A stretch of 64,000 bases of DNA from Acinetobacter wuhouensis (GTDB lineage Bacteria > Pseudomonadota > Gammaproteobacteria > Pseudomonadales > Moraxellaceae): the NCBI RefSeq assembly GCF_001696605.3, contig NZ_CP031716.1:1364001-1428000 (forward strand), in the 5' to 3' direction. The notes below the pieces were generated by a model. That model worked only from the letters and a program-made list of their open reading frames with translations. It was not told the origin of the DNA and searched no databases. The position numbers and the translations under genes are program-made. Every line of letters begins with the position of its first letter. The stretch's first letter is position 1. Shown in pieces: positions 45,073-53,494 of this stretch.

Positions 45073-45089
45073 ATATTTCTAATTTTTCA

Positions 45090-45128
45090 ATATAGACCAA
45101 CTGGATGAAGTCGTTGGTCTATATATTT
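45090..45128. terminator. Terminator between PF10118 gene and azoR
   Basis: ATATAGACCAAC and GTTGGTCTATAT form a 12-bp stem with an 11-nt loop and ATTTT after it. Confidence 0.8.
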
Positions 45129-45151
45129 TGGAGCATATTCAAGCTGTGATT

Positions 45152-45820
45152 CTATGTATTGATCGTAGGATGAAGTTGTAGTACTAATTTACGGACTAGA
45201 TTTTCAGCATCTAGTGCCGATTGTTCAAATAACTCACCACCATATTCCTGATATTCGATCGCAATTTCATGAAACTGTTGAATACCAATAAAGTTGAAGG
45301 CAGTTTTAACCGATGGTTCTGCATGATTCTTAAATGGTGCATCAGGATGATCAAAATCGTGTCCACCACGAGAAGATAAAATAATCATCGGTTTTTGTTG
45401 ATCTAGTAATCCTATATAGGGTTGTTCGCGATTTGGATCAAAACTATAGGTTTTGTCTTTTCTGACGATATTATCAATATAGGCTTTTAAGTGGGCTGGT
45501 GGACCAAAATTATATAAGGGCATTCCCAAAACAATCAGGTCAGCCCATTTCAATTCAGCGATTAATTCATCACTGAGTTGTAAACGCTGTTGGGCTTTTT
45601 CTTCAGATTCCGCATAGCCAAATTCAGATACAATCCATTCTTCATCAATCAGTTGAGGAGGATTCTTTCCGACATCACGATGTTTGATGTGTATTGATGA
45701 ATCTATTTCAGACCAAGTTTGGATAAAAAGTTCTGTTAATTTACGACTTTGTGAACCATGAGGAACTTTGCCAGCAATGCCTGTGCGGACACTTGAATCT
45801 ATTCTTAAAATATTGGTCAT
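45152..45820 (-). CDS. azoR: FMN-dependent NADH-azoreductase/quinone reductase
   Basis: Flavodoxin-fold enzyme of 222 residues that reduces quinones and azo dyes with NADH. The N-terminal phosphate-binding stretch is RIDSSVRTGIAGKVPHGSQSR, longer than in E. coli AzoR by an insertion. MPLYNFGPPAHLKAYIDNI is the FMN-binding hallmark, and SSRGG follows. It is divergent from a LysR regulator by 115 nt, so that regulator probably controls it in response to quinones or other electrophiles. The last residues are unremarkable. Confidence 0.9.
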   Translation of the reverse strand: MTNILRIDSSVRTGIAGKVPHGSQSRKLTELFIQTWSEIDSSIHIKHRDVGKNPPQLIDEEWIVSEFGYAESEEKAQQRLQLSDELIAELKWADLIVLGMPLYNFGPPAHLKAYIDNIVRKDKTYSFDPNREQPYIGLLDQQKPMIILSSRGGHDFDHPDAPFKNHAEPSVKTAFNFIGIQQFHEIAIEYQEYGGELFEQSALDAENLVRKLVLQLHPTINT

Positions 45821-45903
45821 TTATCGTTGCTCAATCTAAGAGATGAATTATATCTTTATTGAATTGTGGAGCTGTGACAAACGATCAAAATACATGCTAT
45901 AAG

Positions 45904-45916
45904 TGAATTAGATTCA
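45904..45916. promoter_or_regulatory. Candidate LysR-binding dyad between azoR and the LysR gene
   Basis: TGAAT-TAG-ATTCA, a perfect 5-bp inverted repeat 20 nt before the LysR start, in the shared intergenic region. Nearby AATCTAA/TTAGATT elements give further symmetry. Confidence 0.4.
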
Positions 45917-45935
45917 TCTATATTTAGATTGCAAT

Positions 45936-46823
45936 ATGGACTTACACTATTCGTTGGAGCAACTATTGGCTTTTCAATATGTTGCTGAAAGCCTAAGCTT
46001 TAAGAAAGCTGCTGAACGTTTGCATCTTACGCCTACAGCGTTGAGTCATCGTATAAAGAAATTAGAAAATCAACTTAATCTGAAATTATTTGAACGTAAA
46101 ACACGAAAAATAGAATTAACCGCAGAAGGAGAGTTCTTATTTAAACATGTACAAACAGGTTTTGAACATATTCAAAAAGCGCTGTTACAGTTGAACCAAA
46201 ATCAACAACGATTATTCACCATTACGACTACGCCACCGTATGCGAGTGAATGGTTGATCCCATATTTACCTGAGTTACAAGCTTTGTATCCTGATGTGAT
46301 GTTTCGAGTACATGCCAGTTATGACCCAGTGAATATGCAGTCAGGGCAATATGATTTAGCGATTCGTTATGGTCAAGGTGGTTATCAAGAATTAGATGTA
46401 GAATTATTGGCAGAAGATCAATATGTCGCGGTCAGTCACCCCTCTATAGAAAGTGAAAATATTGATTGGAATTGTGTCCCTCTAATCCATTTTTCATGGG
46501 GAGATGAATATTGCCCTAAACGAATCAATTGGCAGAAATGGTATAGCCAACAAAATATGCAAATCCATGTTGGACAACGTCAGGTTTTTTATAATGAGGA
46601 AAATCATGCGATTCGTGCAGTATTAGCAGGTCAGGGCATTGCTTTGTTAAGTAAAGTTGCGATTGCACATTATTTACAAATGGGAATGTTGAAAGTCGTG
46701 TCTAAGCATTACGTTGAAGCATTGAATTATTATTTACTCTCGTCATTAAAACAGGATGAGGTCATAGTCGGTACAAAAAAATGGTGCCGAGAAAAATTAG
46801 AAGGCACTTATAAAGTAATTTAA
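45936..46823 (+). CDS. LysR family transcriptional regulator
   Basis: A 295-residue LysR-type regulator. The winged helix-turn-helix is AFQYVAESLSFKKAAERLHLTPTALSHRIKKLE, with the typical LFERKTRKIELTAEG wing. The effector domain has the GcvA-like blocks PYASEWLIPYLPEL and DLAIRYGQGGY. It is divergent from azoR, which makes that gene its most likely target. The inducer is unknown. A strong terminator follows. Confidence 0.92.
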   Translation: MDLHYSLEQLLAFQYVAESLSFKKAAERLHLTPTALSHRIKKLENQLNLKLFERKTRKIELTAEGEFLFKHVQTGFEHIQKALLQLNQNQQRLFTITTTPPYASEWLIPYLPELQALYPDVMFRVHASYDPVNMQSGQYDLAIRYGQGGYQELDVELLAEDQYVAVSHPSIESENIDWNCVPLIHFSWGDEYCPKRINWQKWYSQQNMQIHVGQRQVFYNEENHAIRAVLAGQGIALLSKVAIAHYLQMGMLKVVSKHYVEALNYYLLSSLKQDEVIVGTKKWCREKLEGTYKVI

Positions 46824-46844
46824 AAGATGATTGTATTAAAATAA

Positions 46845-46882
46845 AAAAGCCAAAGTACCCCCCAAATGTACTTTGGCTTTTC
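46845..46882 (+). terminator. Intrinsic terminator after the LysR gene
   Basis: AAAAGCCAAAGTAC and GTACTTTGGCTTTT form a 14-bp stem with a C-rich 9-nt loop. Confidence 0.85.
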
Positions 46883-47048
46883 CGTTTAATCTTATTATTC
46901 TCCCCTTGTTTCGAGTAAGGGCGCTGATTCCCAAACTCTATTTTATTTATTGTTATTTTTATCTTGTACTTAGACAGTATTTATTGATAAGCAAAATACA
47001 TTCCAAGTTTTACATTTTTATGACATTTCTCAAGTAAGTGTAGTATGT

Positions 47049-47300
47049 TTAACCAAACAGGCTGAGATAATAAAAACGATTTAACAATTGTTCCTTGCTC
47101 TCTACATGTGCTGGATTTTGGACAATACAATCGATCGGACAGACATCGACACAGGTTTGACGCTCATAAAATCCAACGCATTCTGTACAGCGCTCTGCAT
47201 CAATCTCATAGACTTTTTCACCTTCAAAAATTGCTTGATTCGGGCATTCTGCAACACACATATCACAGTTGATGCATTGGTCTGTAATCATTAAAGCCAT
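47049..47300 (-). CDS. YfhL-type 2[4Fe-4S] ferredoxin
   Basis: An 83-residue ferredoxin. Two cluster motifs are visible: CINCDMCVAECP and CTECVGFYERQTCVDVCP. The seven-residue insert between the second and third Cys of the latter is the mark of the Alvin/YfhL class, which have low redox potentials. The C-terminal extension (residues 65-83) fits the class. It follows the tRNA hydroxylase TrhP by 15 nt on the same strand, so the two are co-transcribed and it may supply electrons to that or a neighbouring Fe-S process. Confidence 0.92.
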   Translation of the reverse strand: MALMITDQCINCDMCVAECPNQAIFEGEKVYEIDAERCTECVGFYERQTCVDVCPIDCIVQNPAHVESKEQLLNRFYYLSLFG

Positions 47301-47315
47301 GGTTTTATCCTTTGA

Positions 47316-48716
47316 TTAAATCGCTTGATAAGCCAATGATGATGCAGAAATATCAGCAGTAGAGTTTGGTAAGTTGCGAATTAATAAAGCATATTGCATA
47401 TCTACATCCGCAGGAATAGGAATATCTACAATATGTCCTGAGCCTTTTGCCTCGGTGATCGAGTTGCCTTTTTTATCCAAAATTTCATTCAAAACAAAAG
47501 TGATGTTTCCTGAAGTTGTCATGAGTTCCAATGAGTCACCGACAACAAAGCGGTTTTTCACTTCAATCTTGATATAGTCGCCATGTCGTTCTAAAACTTC
47601 ACCAACAAACTGTTGATGGTCAAAGCGTGAAGAACCTGTTTCATAATTCTGATATTCAGAATGCACGTGGCGACGTAAAAAACCTTCGGTATAGCCACGA
47701 TTTGCCAGACCTTCAAGTTGTGTCATCAGTGCAGGATCAAAACCTTTGCCTGCAAGTGCATCATCAATCGCTTTACGATAAATTTGCGCTGTTCTGGCAC
47801 AGTAGAAGTATGATTTGGTGCGTCCTTCAATTTTTAAAGAATGAATGCCCATTTGAGTCAAACGATCTACATGTTGTACAGCACGTAAGTCTTTTGAGTT
47901 CATGAAGTAAGTACCATGTTCATCTTCTTCAGCAGCAAACATGTCTTCTTCATTGCGTTGTAATAAAACCGGTTCGCCAAATTGGTGTTGTTTTTGGGCG
48001 TGTTGCTCGTCGGCATCTTTATTGTTGCAGCAGCCTGATGCTGTCTCCAGTTGTTGGACTGGAATGACATCCCCAGATGCATCTTCTGCTGCTTCGTGAA
48101 CTTTATAATCCCAGCGACATGCATTGGTGCAAGCGCCTTGATTGGCATCACGTTTATTCATATAGCCTGAAAGTAAGCAACGACCGGAATAAGCCATGCA
48201 AAGCGCGCCGTGTACGAAAACTTCAATTTCCATATCAGGCACATTTTGCTTAATTTCTTCGATCTCTTCGAGGGATAATTCACGTGATAAAATCACGCGA
48301 GTTAAACCCATATTTTTCCAAAACTTAACCGTTGCCCAATTGACTGCATTGGCTTGAACAGAGAGGTGAATTGACACTTCAGGGAAATGTTCACGCACCA
48401 TCATGATCAGACCAGGATCAGACATAATCAAAGCATCGGGTTGCATTGCAACCACAGGTTCAAGATCTCGGATAAAGTTTTTAAGCTTGGAATTGTGCGG
48501 TTGAATATTCACCACTACATAAAACTTTTTGCCTAAAGCATGTGCTTCGGCAATACCAATTTTTAAATTGTCATGATCAAATGCATTGTTACGAACCCGC
48601 AAACTGTAACGTGGCTGACCTGCATAAACAGCATCCGCACCATAAGCAAATGCGTAGCGCATATTCTTCAGCGAACCGGCAGGAGAGAGAAGTTCAGTAA
48701 CGTGGGAAATGGTCAT
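47316..48716 (-). CDS. trhP: U32 family tRNA 5-hydroxyuridine synthase TrhP (YegQ)
   Basis: A 466-residue U32 'peptidase' that, as shown for the E. coli homologue, takes part in prephenate-dependent hydroxylation of U34 in tRNA. The N-terminal TIM-barrel start is ELLSPAGSLKNMRYAFAYGADAVYAG in pattern, and the Fe-S/U32 motif is EVFVHGALCMAYSGRC followed by GACTNACRW, keeping the four clustered Cys. EDEHGTYFMNSKDL and IKIEGRTKS are further diagnostic. The middle insert contains CCNNKD, a Cys pair not expected in E. coli. It is co-transcribed with the YfhL ferredoxin. Protease activity is not expected. Confidence 0.92.
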   Translation of the reverse strand: MTISHVTELLSPAGSLKNMRYAFAYGADAVYAGQPRYSLRVRNNAFDHDNLKIGIAEAHALGKKFYVVVNIQPHNSKLKNFIRDLEPVVAMQPDALIMSDPGLIMMVREHFPEVSIHLSVQANAVNWATVKFWKNMGLTRVILSRELSLEEIEEIKQNVPDMEIEVFVHGALCMAYSGRCLLSGYMNKRDANQGACTNACRWDYKVHEAAEDASGDVIPVQQLETASGCCNNKDADEQHAQKQHQFGEPVLLQRNEEDMFAAEEDEHGTYFMNSKDLRAVQHVDRLTQMGIHSLKIEGRTKSYFYCARTAQIYRKAIDDALAGKGFDPALMTQLEGLANRGYTEGFLRRHVHSEYQNYETGSSRFDHQQFVGEVLERHGDYIKIEVKNRFVVGDSLELMTTSGNITFVLNEILDKKGNSITEAKGSGHIVDIPIPADVDMQYALLIRNLPNSTADISASSLAYQAI

Positions 48717-48847
48717 GTCGTAAAAGGCATAAAAACTTTATGGGTATTATTCTAGTGATAAAAAAAATAGATTCAACCTAGTAAAAAGCTCGGAATTGAA
48801 AATGATTAGCCTCAAAATATTGTCAATCTACTCATTTTAAGTTTATT

Positions 48848-48875
48848 ATATATGGAAATACATATATCCATATAT
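48848..48875 (+). promoter_or_regulatory. Candidate ArsR operator overlapping the arsR start region
   Basis: ATATATGGA and TCCATATAT form a 9-bp inverted repeat with a 10-nt centre that ends 4 nt before the arsR ATG. The position suits autorepression, and arsenite would release the repressor. Confidence 0.55.
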
Positions 48876-48879
48876 TGAT

Positions 48880-49203
48880 ATGAATCAAGTTGATTTTTTT
48901 AAATGTCTCGCTGATCAAACACGGCTCGATATTTTACTGATGATTGTGAAACAGGGTGAACGCTGTGTCTGTGATTTGACTGAAAGTTTAGCGCTCAGTC
49001 AGCCGAAAATTTCACGACATTTGGCGCTGTTGCGCACTTCACAGATTTTGCAAGATCGTCGCCAAGGGCAATGGGTCTATTATCAGTTACATGATGATTT
49101 AGCGCCATGGTGCAAAGAGATTTTGCTCAAACTTGCAGAACAGGATCAGCGTTTTAATTTAGTTGAAAATGCTGGTGCTGAAAATTCCAAATGTTGTGAA
49201 TAG
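48880..49203 (+). CDS. arsR: ArsR family arsenite-responsive repressor
   Basis: A 107-residue SmtB/ArsR winged-helix repressor. The metal-sensing box ERCVCDLTESL carries Cys29 and Cys31, and SQPKISRHLALLR is the recognition helix. The tail ends in a Cys pair (KCCE), which could add ligands. It heads arsR-arsC-arsB-arsH, with arsC 14 nt downstream. The inverted repeat upstream is the presumed operator. Arsenite or antimonite binding should lift repression; this follows from the family and the Cys pair. Confidence 0.94.
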   Translation: MNQVDFFKCLADQTRLDILLMIVKQGERCVCDLTESLALSQPKISRHLALLRTSQILQDRRQGQWVYYQLHDDLAPWCKEILLKLAEQDQRFNLVENAGAENSKCCE

Positions 49204-49217
49204 AGGATTGAATTAAA

Positions 49218-49691
49218 ATGAAAATTTTATTTTTATGTACAGGTAATAGTTGTCGAAGTATTCTTTCTGAAGCTTTATTTAATGCGCAAGCACCTGTTGG
49301 TTTCGAGGCATGTAGCGCAGGCAGTCATCCCTCAGGACAGGTGCATCCACTGACCTTGAAAACCTTGCAAAGTTTGAATATTCCGACTGAAAATTTATTC
49401 AGTAAAAACATGCAGGCATGTGGGGCGTTTGCACCTGAAATTGTGGTGACGGTATGTAGCGAAGCTGCCAATGAATCTTGCCCGCTTTATTTAGGAAATG
49501 CCTTAAAAGTTCATTGGGGTTTGGATGATCCATCACATTTGGATTTACCAGAAGCAGAAAAATTACAGGCGTTTCATTCAACAGTGCAACATATCCAACG
49601 ACGCTTTGATGCTTTTTTTGCACTGAATTTTGAACAATTGAATGCACAGGAATTAGCCAAAGCACTCGAAAAAATCGCTTTAATTGTGTGA
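49218..49691 (+). CDS. arsC: Arsenate reductase ArsC, low-molecular-weight phosphatase type
   Basis: Reduces arsenate to arsenite. The 157-residue protein has the CX5R loop CTGNSCRS (Cys7, Arg13), the second Cys pair in [11 protein letters not shown], and an Asp in LDDPSHLD, as in the LMW-PTP branch that uses thioredoxin or glutaredoxin. The length is slightly above the usual 130-140. A good ribosome binding site (AGAGGA) precedes. The arsB gene starts 10 nt after the stop. Confidence 0.92.
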   Translation: MKILFLCTGNSCRSILSEALFNAQAPVGFEACSAGSHPSGQVHPLTLKTLQSLNIPTENLFSKNMQACGAFAPEIVVTVCSEAANESCPLYLGNALKVHWGLDDPSHLDLPEAEKLQAFHSTVQHIQRRFDAFFALNFEQLNAQELAKALEKIALIV

Positions 49692-49701
49692 ATGTTCAAC
49701 T

Positions 49702-50751
49702 ATGTCTACTCAGAAACTCTCTTTTTTAGATCGGAATCTTACGCTTTGGATTTTTATCGCCATGGCTGTTGGTATTGCGATCGGTTTATTTTTACCCGAA
49801 ACAGCGCAAAGCCTAAATCAGATGAGCGTGGGAACGGTGAATTTACCCATTGCCATCGGTTTGATTTTGATGATGTATCCACCTTTAGCCAAAGTAGATT
49901 ATAAAAATTTAAGCCAAGTTTTTCAGGATAAGCGAACCTTGGTTTTGTCTTTGCTGCAAAATTGGTTGATTGCACCGTGTTTGATGTTCGCACTCGCAAT
50001 TCTGTTTTTGCAGAACTATCCAGAATATATGACAGGGCTGATTTTGATCGGCTTGGCACGTTGTATTGCAATGGTGTTAGTGTGGAATAATCTTGCCTGT
50101 GGTGATAATCAATATGTTGCAGCCTTGGTGGCATTTAACAGTATTTTCCAGATCCTGTTTTTCAGCAGTTATGCATGGCTGTTTTTAACTTATTTACCGC
50201 CATTTTTTGGTGTTGAAGCGCAAGTGATCAATGTCAGTTTTTGGATGATCACTCAAGCAGTGCTGATTTATCTGGGTATTCCATTCTTATTGGGCTTTTT
50301 AACCCGTTTGATTCTTGTGAAACAAAAGGGTTTGGATTGGTATCAAAATCGTTTTATTCCTAAAATCAGTCCGCTGAGTTTATTGGCATTGCTGTTTACC
50401 ATTGTGGCGATGTTCAGCTTAAAAGGTGCGGATGTAGTGGCATTGCCACTGGATGTATTGCGAATTGCTATTCCTCTGACGCTGTATTTTATCATGATGT
50501 TTTTCATTAGCTTTTTTATGAGCAAATGGATGGGCAATGATTATCCGAAAACCACAGCCATTTCATTTACCGCAGCAGGCAATAACTTTGAGTTGGCACT
50601 TGCAGTGGCGATCGCAACGTTTGGTTTGGCTTCGCCAGTAGCATTTACTACGGTGATTGGTCCTTTGGTTGAAGTACCTGTATTGATTGCTTTGGTCAGT
50701 GTGTCGTTGTGGTTAAGGAAAAAATTATTTAATGAGGTGGCTAATAAATGA
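49702..50751 (+). CDS. arsB: ACR3-family arsenite efflux permease
   Basis: Exports arsenite from the cytoplasm. The 349-residue protein has ten probable transmembrane segments. The catalytic Cys region [11 protein letters not shown], in the middle of the fourth helix, and [15 protein letters not shown] are diagnostic of ACR3; the arsenite-binding Cys is conserved. ATG 49702 is used; a TTG 18 nt upstream opens the frame inside arsC but has no merit. Its stop overlaps the arsH start (ATGA). It is not the 12-helix ArsB type. Confidence 0.94.
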   Translation: MSTQKLSFLDRNLTLWIFIAMAVGIAIGLFLPETAQSLNQMSVGTVNLPIAIGLILMMYPPLAKVDYKNLSQVFQDKRTLVLSLLQNWLIAPCLMFALAILFLQNYPEYMTGLILIGLARCIAMVLVWNNLACGDNQYVAALVAFNSIFQILFFSSYAWLFLTYLPPFFGVEAQVINVSFWMITQAVLIYLGIPFLLGFLTRLILVKQKGLDWYQNRFIPKISPLSLLALLFTIVAMFSLKGADVVALPLDVLRIAIPLTLYFIMMFFISFFMSKWMGNDYPKTTAISFTAAGNNFELALAVAIATFGLASPVAFTTVIGPLVEVPVLIALVSVSLWLRKKLFNEVANK

Positions 50752-51452
50752 CATTGCCAAATATAGATCTAGCATTGCTTGAACATCCGCGTTTTGAAAG
50801 TGTTCAGGCACAGAAGCTTCCACATGCTCCTCGAATTTTATTGCTCTATGGTTCAAATCGGGAGCGTTCGTTTAGCCGTTTGGCAGTAATGGAAGCAGGA
50901 CGAATCCTTGAGCATTTTGGTGCAGAAGTGAGAATTTTCCATCCCAAAGGCTTACCACTTCCTGAAGATGTAGCGTCAACACACCCAAAGGTTCAGGAAT
51001 TACATGAACTTTTGGCATGGTCTGAAGGTATGGTGTGGTGTTCGCCTGAACGTCATGGTTCGATGAGTTCTATTTTTAAAGCACAGATTGATTGGATTCC
51101 TTTGGCAGCAGGGGCGATTCGTGCAACCCAAGGTAAGACTTTGGCTCTGATGCAGGTGTGTGGCGGTTCGCAGTCATTTAATACGGTGAATCAATTGCGG
51201 ATTTTAGGGCGTTGGATGCGGATGATCACCATTCCAAATCAATCCTCTATCCCAAAAGCATTTTTAGAGTTTGATGAAAATGATCGGATGAAACAGTCAT
51301 CTTATTATGATCGTATTGTGGATGTGATGGAGGAGTTGTATAAGTTTACGTTGTTGACTCGTGGGCAAGCAGGGTATTTAACGGATCGTTATTCTGAACG
51401 TAAGGAATCGGCAGAGCAGTTGTCAAAACGAGTGAATCAGAAGTCGATTTGA
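50748..51452 (+). CDS. arsH: Organoarsenical oxidase/NADPH-FMN reductase ArsH
   Basis: A 234-residue flavoprotein that oxidises trivalent methylarsenicals. FMN-binding [15 protein letters not shown] and the ArsH-specific [11 protein letters not shown] and [16 protein letters not shown] are intact. It starts by ATGA overlap with arsB. It is the last gene of the operon, and the next gene downstream is on the other strand. Confidence 0.95.
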   Translation: MTLPNIDLALLEHPRFESVQAQKLPHAPRILLLYGSNRERSFSRLAVMEAGRILEHFGAEVRIFHPKGLPLPEDVASTHPKVQELHELLAWSEGMVWCSPERHGSMSSIFKAQIDWIPLAAGAIRATQGKTLALMQVCGGSQSFNTVNQLRILGRWMRMITIPNQSSIPKAFLEFDENDRMKQSSYYDRIVDVMEELYKFTLLTRGQAGYLTDRYSERKESAEQLSKRVNQKSI

Positions 51453-51759
51453 TTGAATTGTGAGCCAGAATAATAAAATGATTCTGGCTATAAATAAGAA
51501 AGATTACCTTTATTTTAATATTGAAATTCAGCAGGATTTATTTAAGTTTGAAATTAGCTTCATAATAAAATTCTTTATTTTTATCATTTTATTTTTCAAA
51601 AAATTCAGATTTCTTAATAATGTATTTTCAAAAAAAACTTTTCAACTTCTGTAATATATGGAATGTGAAGAAATATGCTATCGATATGGGAATGGGGAAA
51701 AGTCAAAATTGCTTTTATAAACTCAAAATCTAAACCTGTATAAATAAAGAACCAATAAA
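51453..51759. other. AT-rich gap between arsH and fpr
   Basis: About 300 bases with no supported gene. A 64-codon frame (51460-51654) rich in Phe, Ile and Lys has no family likeness and is probably chance. No strong terminator was seen directly after arsH. Confidence 0.6.
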
Positions 51760-51784
51760 AAACCGAGGCATTTAACCTCGGTTT
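51754..51784 (-). terminator. Intrinsic terminator of fpr
   Basis: On the minus strand AAACCGAGG and CCTCGGTTT form a 9-bp stem with a 7-nt loop and a U tail. Confidence 0.9.
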
Positions 51785-51811
51785 ATATTTTTAATCATTT
51801 AAATTAAAAAA

Positions 51812-52591
51812 TTATTTCTCAACGAATGCACGTTCAATCACATAGTCACCTAGAACACCCATTTTAGGAGATTCTTTAAGACCATGTTGATCTAGAAGAG
51901 CGGCAACATCATCTAGGAACGCAGGGCTACCACATAGCATTGCACGGTCAGTTTCAGGGTTGAAACGTGGTAAACCAATTTTTTCAAATAAAGCACCTGT
52001 TTCAATCGCAGTCGTTACACGACCTTGAGTATGGAACTCTTCACGCGTTACTGTTGGGTAATAAACTAACTTTTCTTTAGCTCCTAACTCAGAGAAAAAC
52101 TCATGGTTTGGAATTTCATTTAAGATTAAATCTTGATAAGCCAATTCTGAAATAAAACGTGTGCCGTGAACGACAATGATTTTTTCAAAACGCTCATAAG
52201 TTTCAGGGTCACGAATCGTAGACAAGAACGGCGCAAGACCTGTACCAGAAGAAAGAAGGTATAAGTTTTTACCAGGATTCAAATCATCAAGAACCAAAGT
52301 ACCAGTCGGTTTTTTTGAAATAAGAATATCGTCGCCAACTTTTACTTTTTGCAAAATAGAGGTTAAAGGACCATCTGGCACTTTAATTGAGAAAAACTCT
52401 AACTCTTCTTCGTAGTTAGCACTTGCAATAGAGTAAGCACGCATTAAAGGCTTGCCATTTACTTCAAGACCAATCATGACAAATTGACCATTTTTAAAAC
52501 GCAATGCAGTATCACGCGTGGTCTTAAAACTAAATAAAGTGTCATTCCAGTGGTGTACGTGAGTAATCTTTTCGACGTTGAAAGCAGCCAT
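51812..52591 (-). CDS. fpr: Ferredoxin-NADP+ reductase
   Basis: Flavoprotein of 259 residues that exchanges electrons between NADPH and ferredoxin or flavodoxin. FAD-binding RAYSIAS is present near residue 50, SGTGLAPFLSTIRDP is the NADP pyrophosphate loop, and MLCGSPAF is the Cys/Gly block. The C-terminus is GDYVIERAFVEK, as in the bacterial Fpr subclass with an extended tail. The ATG at 52591 (MAAFNVEKI) is used; the TTG 12 bases upstream only adds residues. It is divergent from trmO. Known members respond to oxidative stress, but no SoxR/FinR gene is in the window. Confidence 0.94.
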   Translation of the reverse strand: MAAFNVEKITHVHHWNDTLFSFKTTRDTALRFKNGQFVMIGLEVNGKPLMRAYSIASANYEEELEFFSIKVPDGPLTSILQKVKVGDDILISKKPTGTLVLDDLNPGKNLYLLSSGTGLAPFLSTIRDPETYERFEKIIVVHGTRFISELAYQDLILNEIPNHEFFSELGAKEKLVYYPTVTREEFHTQGRVTTAIETGALFEKIGLPRFNPETDRAMLCGSPAFLDDVAALLDQHGLKESPKMGVLGDYVIERAFVEK

Positions 52592-52690
52592 TAAAGGTCT
52601 CAATAAATTATCAAATTAGAACAGCTTACTATTCTAATCTAAAATCATTCTCTATAAACTGAATATATTTAATTGAGCTTATCAGAAAAA

Positions 52691-53422
52691 ATGATTATGG
52701 CTGAAAATATGACTGAATTGAGTCTTCCCATCATTGGTGTTATGCGATCTCCTTTTGTGGAAAAATTTGGCATTCCACGTCAGCCAAATCTGGTACAAGT
52801 CGAATCCTATATTGAAATGCATGCGCCGTATAATGTATTAGACGCTTTTGAGGGTATCGAAGAATTTAGTCATCTATGGTTGATTTGGCAGTTCCATGAT
52901 AATAAAAATCAACAAGATAAAGATAAATTCCGCCCACAAGTCCGCCCACCACGTTTAGGTGGAAATAAGAAAATAGGTGTTTTTGCGACACGAAGTATGT
53001 ATCGACCTGCGCCGATTGGTTTATCTGTAGTACAACTAAAAGAAGTGAGAAAAGAGGGCAATGCAGTTCGTGTTTATTTAACAGGAAGTGATTTGCTTGA
53101 TGGCACACCGATTTTAGATATTAAGCCCTATATTCATTATTCAGATGCAATTGTCGATGCACAAAGTGGCTATGCACAGGCTGAACCCGTCAGAAAACAG
53201 GTGATTTGGTCAGAAGAGGCGGAATTTTCCAAACAAGCCTTATTGAAAAATAAACAGATTCAACAAAAATATGTCGATGAGTTGGAACAAGTTTTGGGCT
53301 TAGATCCGCGACCAGCCTATCAGCATGATGATGAACGAATTTATGGACTGCGTTTTGGAGCTTTTAATATTAAATTTAGTTGTAGTGATACAAGTATTAT
53401 TGTTCAACACATAGAATCTTAA
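52691..53422 (+). CDS. tsaA: tRNA m6t6A37 methyltransferase TrmO (TsaA)
   Basis: Methylates N6 of t6A37 in tRNA(Thr). The SPOUT-like small domain signature is GVMRSPFVEKFGIPRQPNL and FSHLWLIWQFHDN. GVFATRSMYRPAPIGLSVV and DLLDGTPILDIKPYI complete the UPF0066 fold. The C-terminal part with DPRPAYQ is the second domain typical of the long gammaproteobacterial form. The start is uncertain: ATGs at 52691, 52697 and 52709 are all in frame, without a clear ribosome binding site. It is divergent from fpr. Confidence 0.92.
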   Translation: MIMAENMTELSLPIIGVMRSPFVEKFGIPRQPNLVQVESYIEMHAPYNVLDAFEGIEEFSHLWLIWQFHDNKNQQDKDKFRPQVRPPRLGGNKKIGVFATRSMYRPAPIGLSVVQLKEVRKEGNAVRVYLTGSDLLDGTPILDIKPYIHYSDAIVDAQSGYAQAEPVRKQVIWSEEAEFSKQALLKNKQIQQKYVDELEQVLGLDPRPAYQHDDERIYGLRFGAFNIKFSCSDTSIIVQHIES

Positions 53423-53438
53423 TTGATTCATTTAAAGT

Positions 53439-53470
53439 GCGTATTTATTCATAGAATGATAAATACGCAT
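53439..53470. terminator. Terminator-like stem between trmO and the CYTH-CHAD gene
   Basis: TGCGTATTTAT and ATAAATACGCA form an 11-bp stem with a 10-nt loop, followed by TTTCTG. It can serve both convergent genes. Confidence 0.65.
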
Positions 53471-53494
53471 TTCTGAAACTCACTGTTGAAGCAT

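Noticed and set aside
46903..46921. CCCTT/AAGGG pairing after the LysR terminator, possibly a small RNA
   Set aside because: The stem is only five base pairs and no promoter or independent terminator could be tied to it.
51460..51654. 64-codon Phe/Ile/Lys-rich ORF between arsH and fpr
   Set aside because: Low-complexity AT-rich DNA gives such frames by chance. No homologue or good context was recognised.
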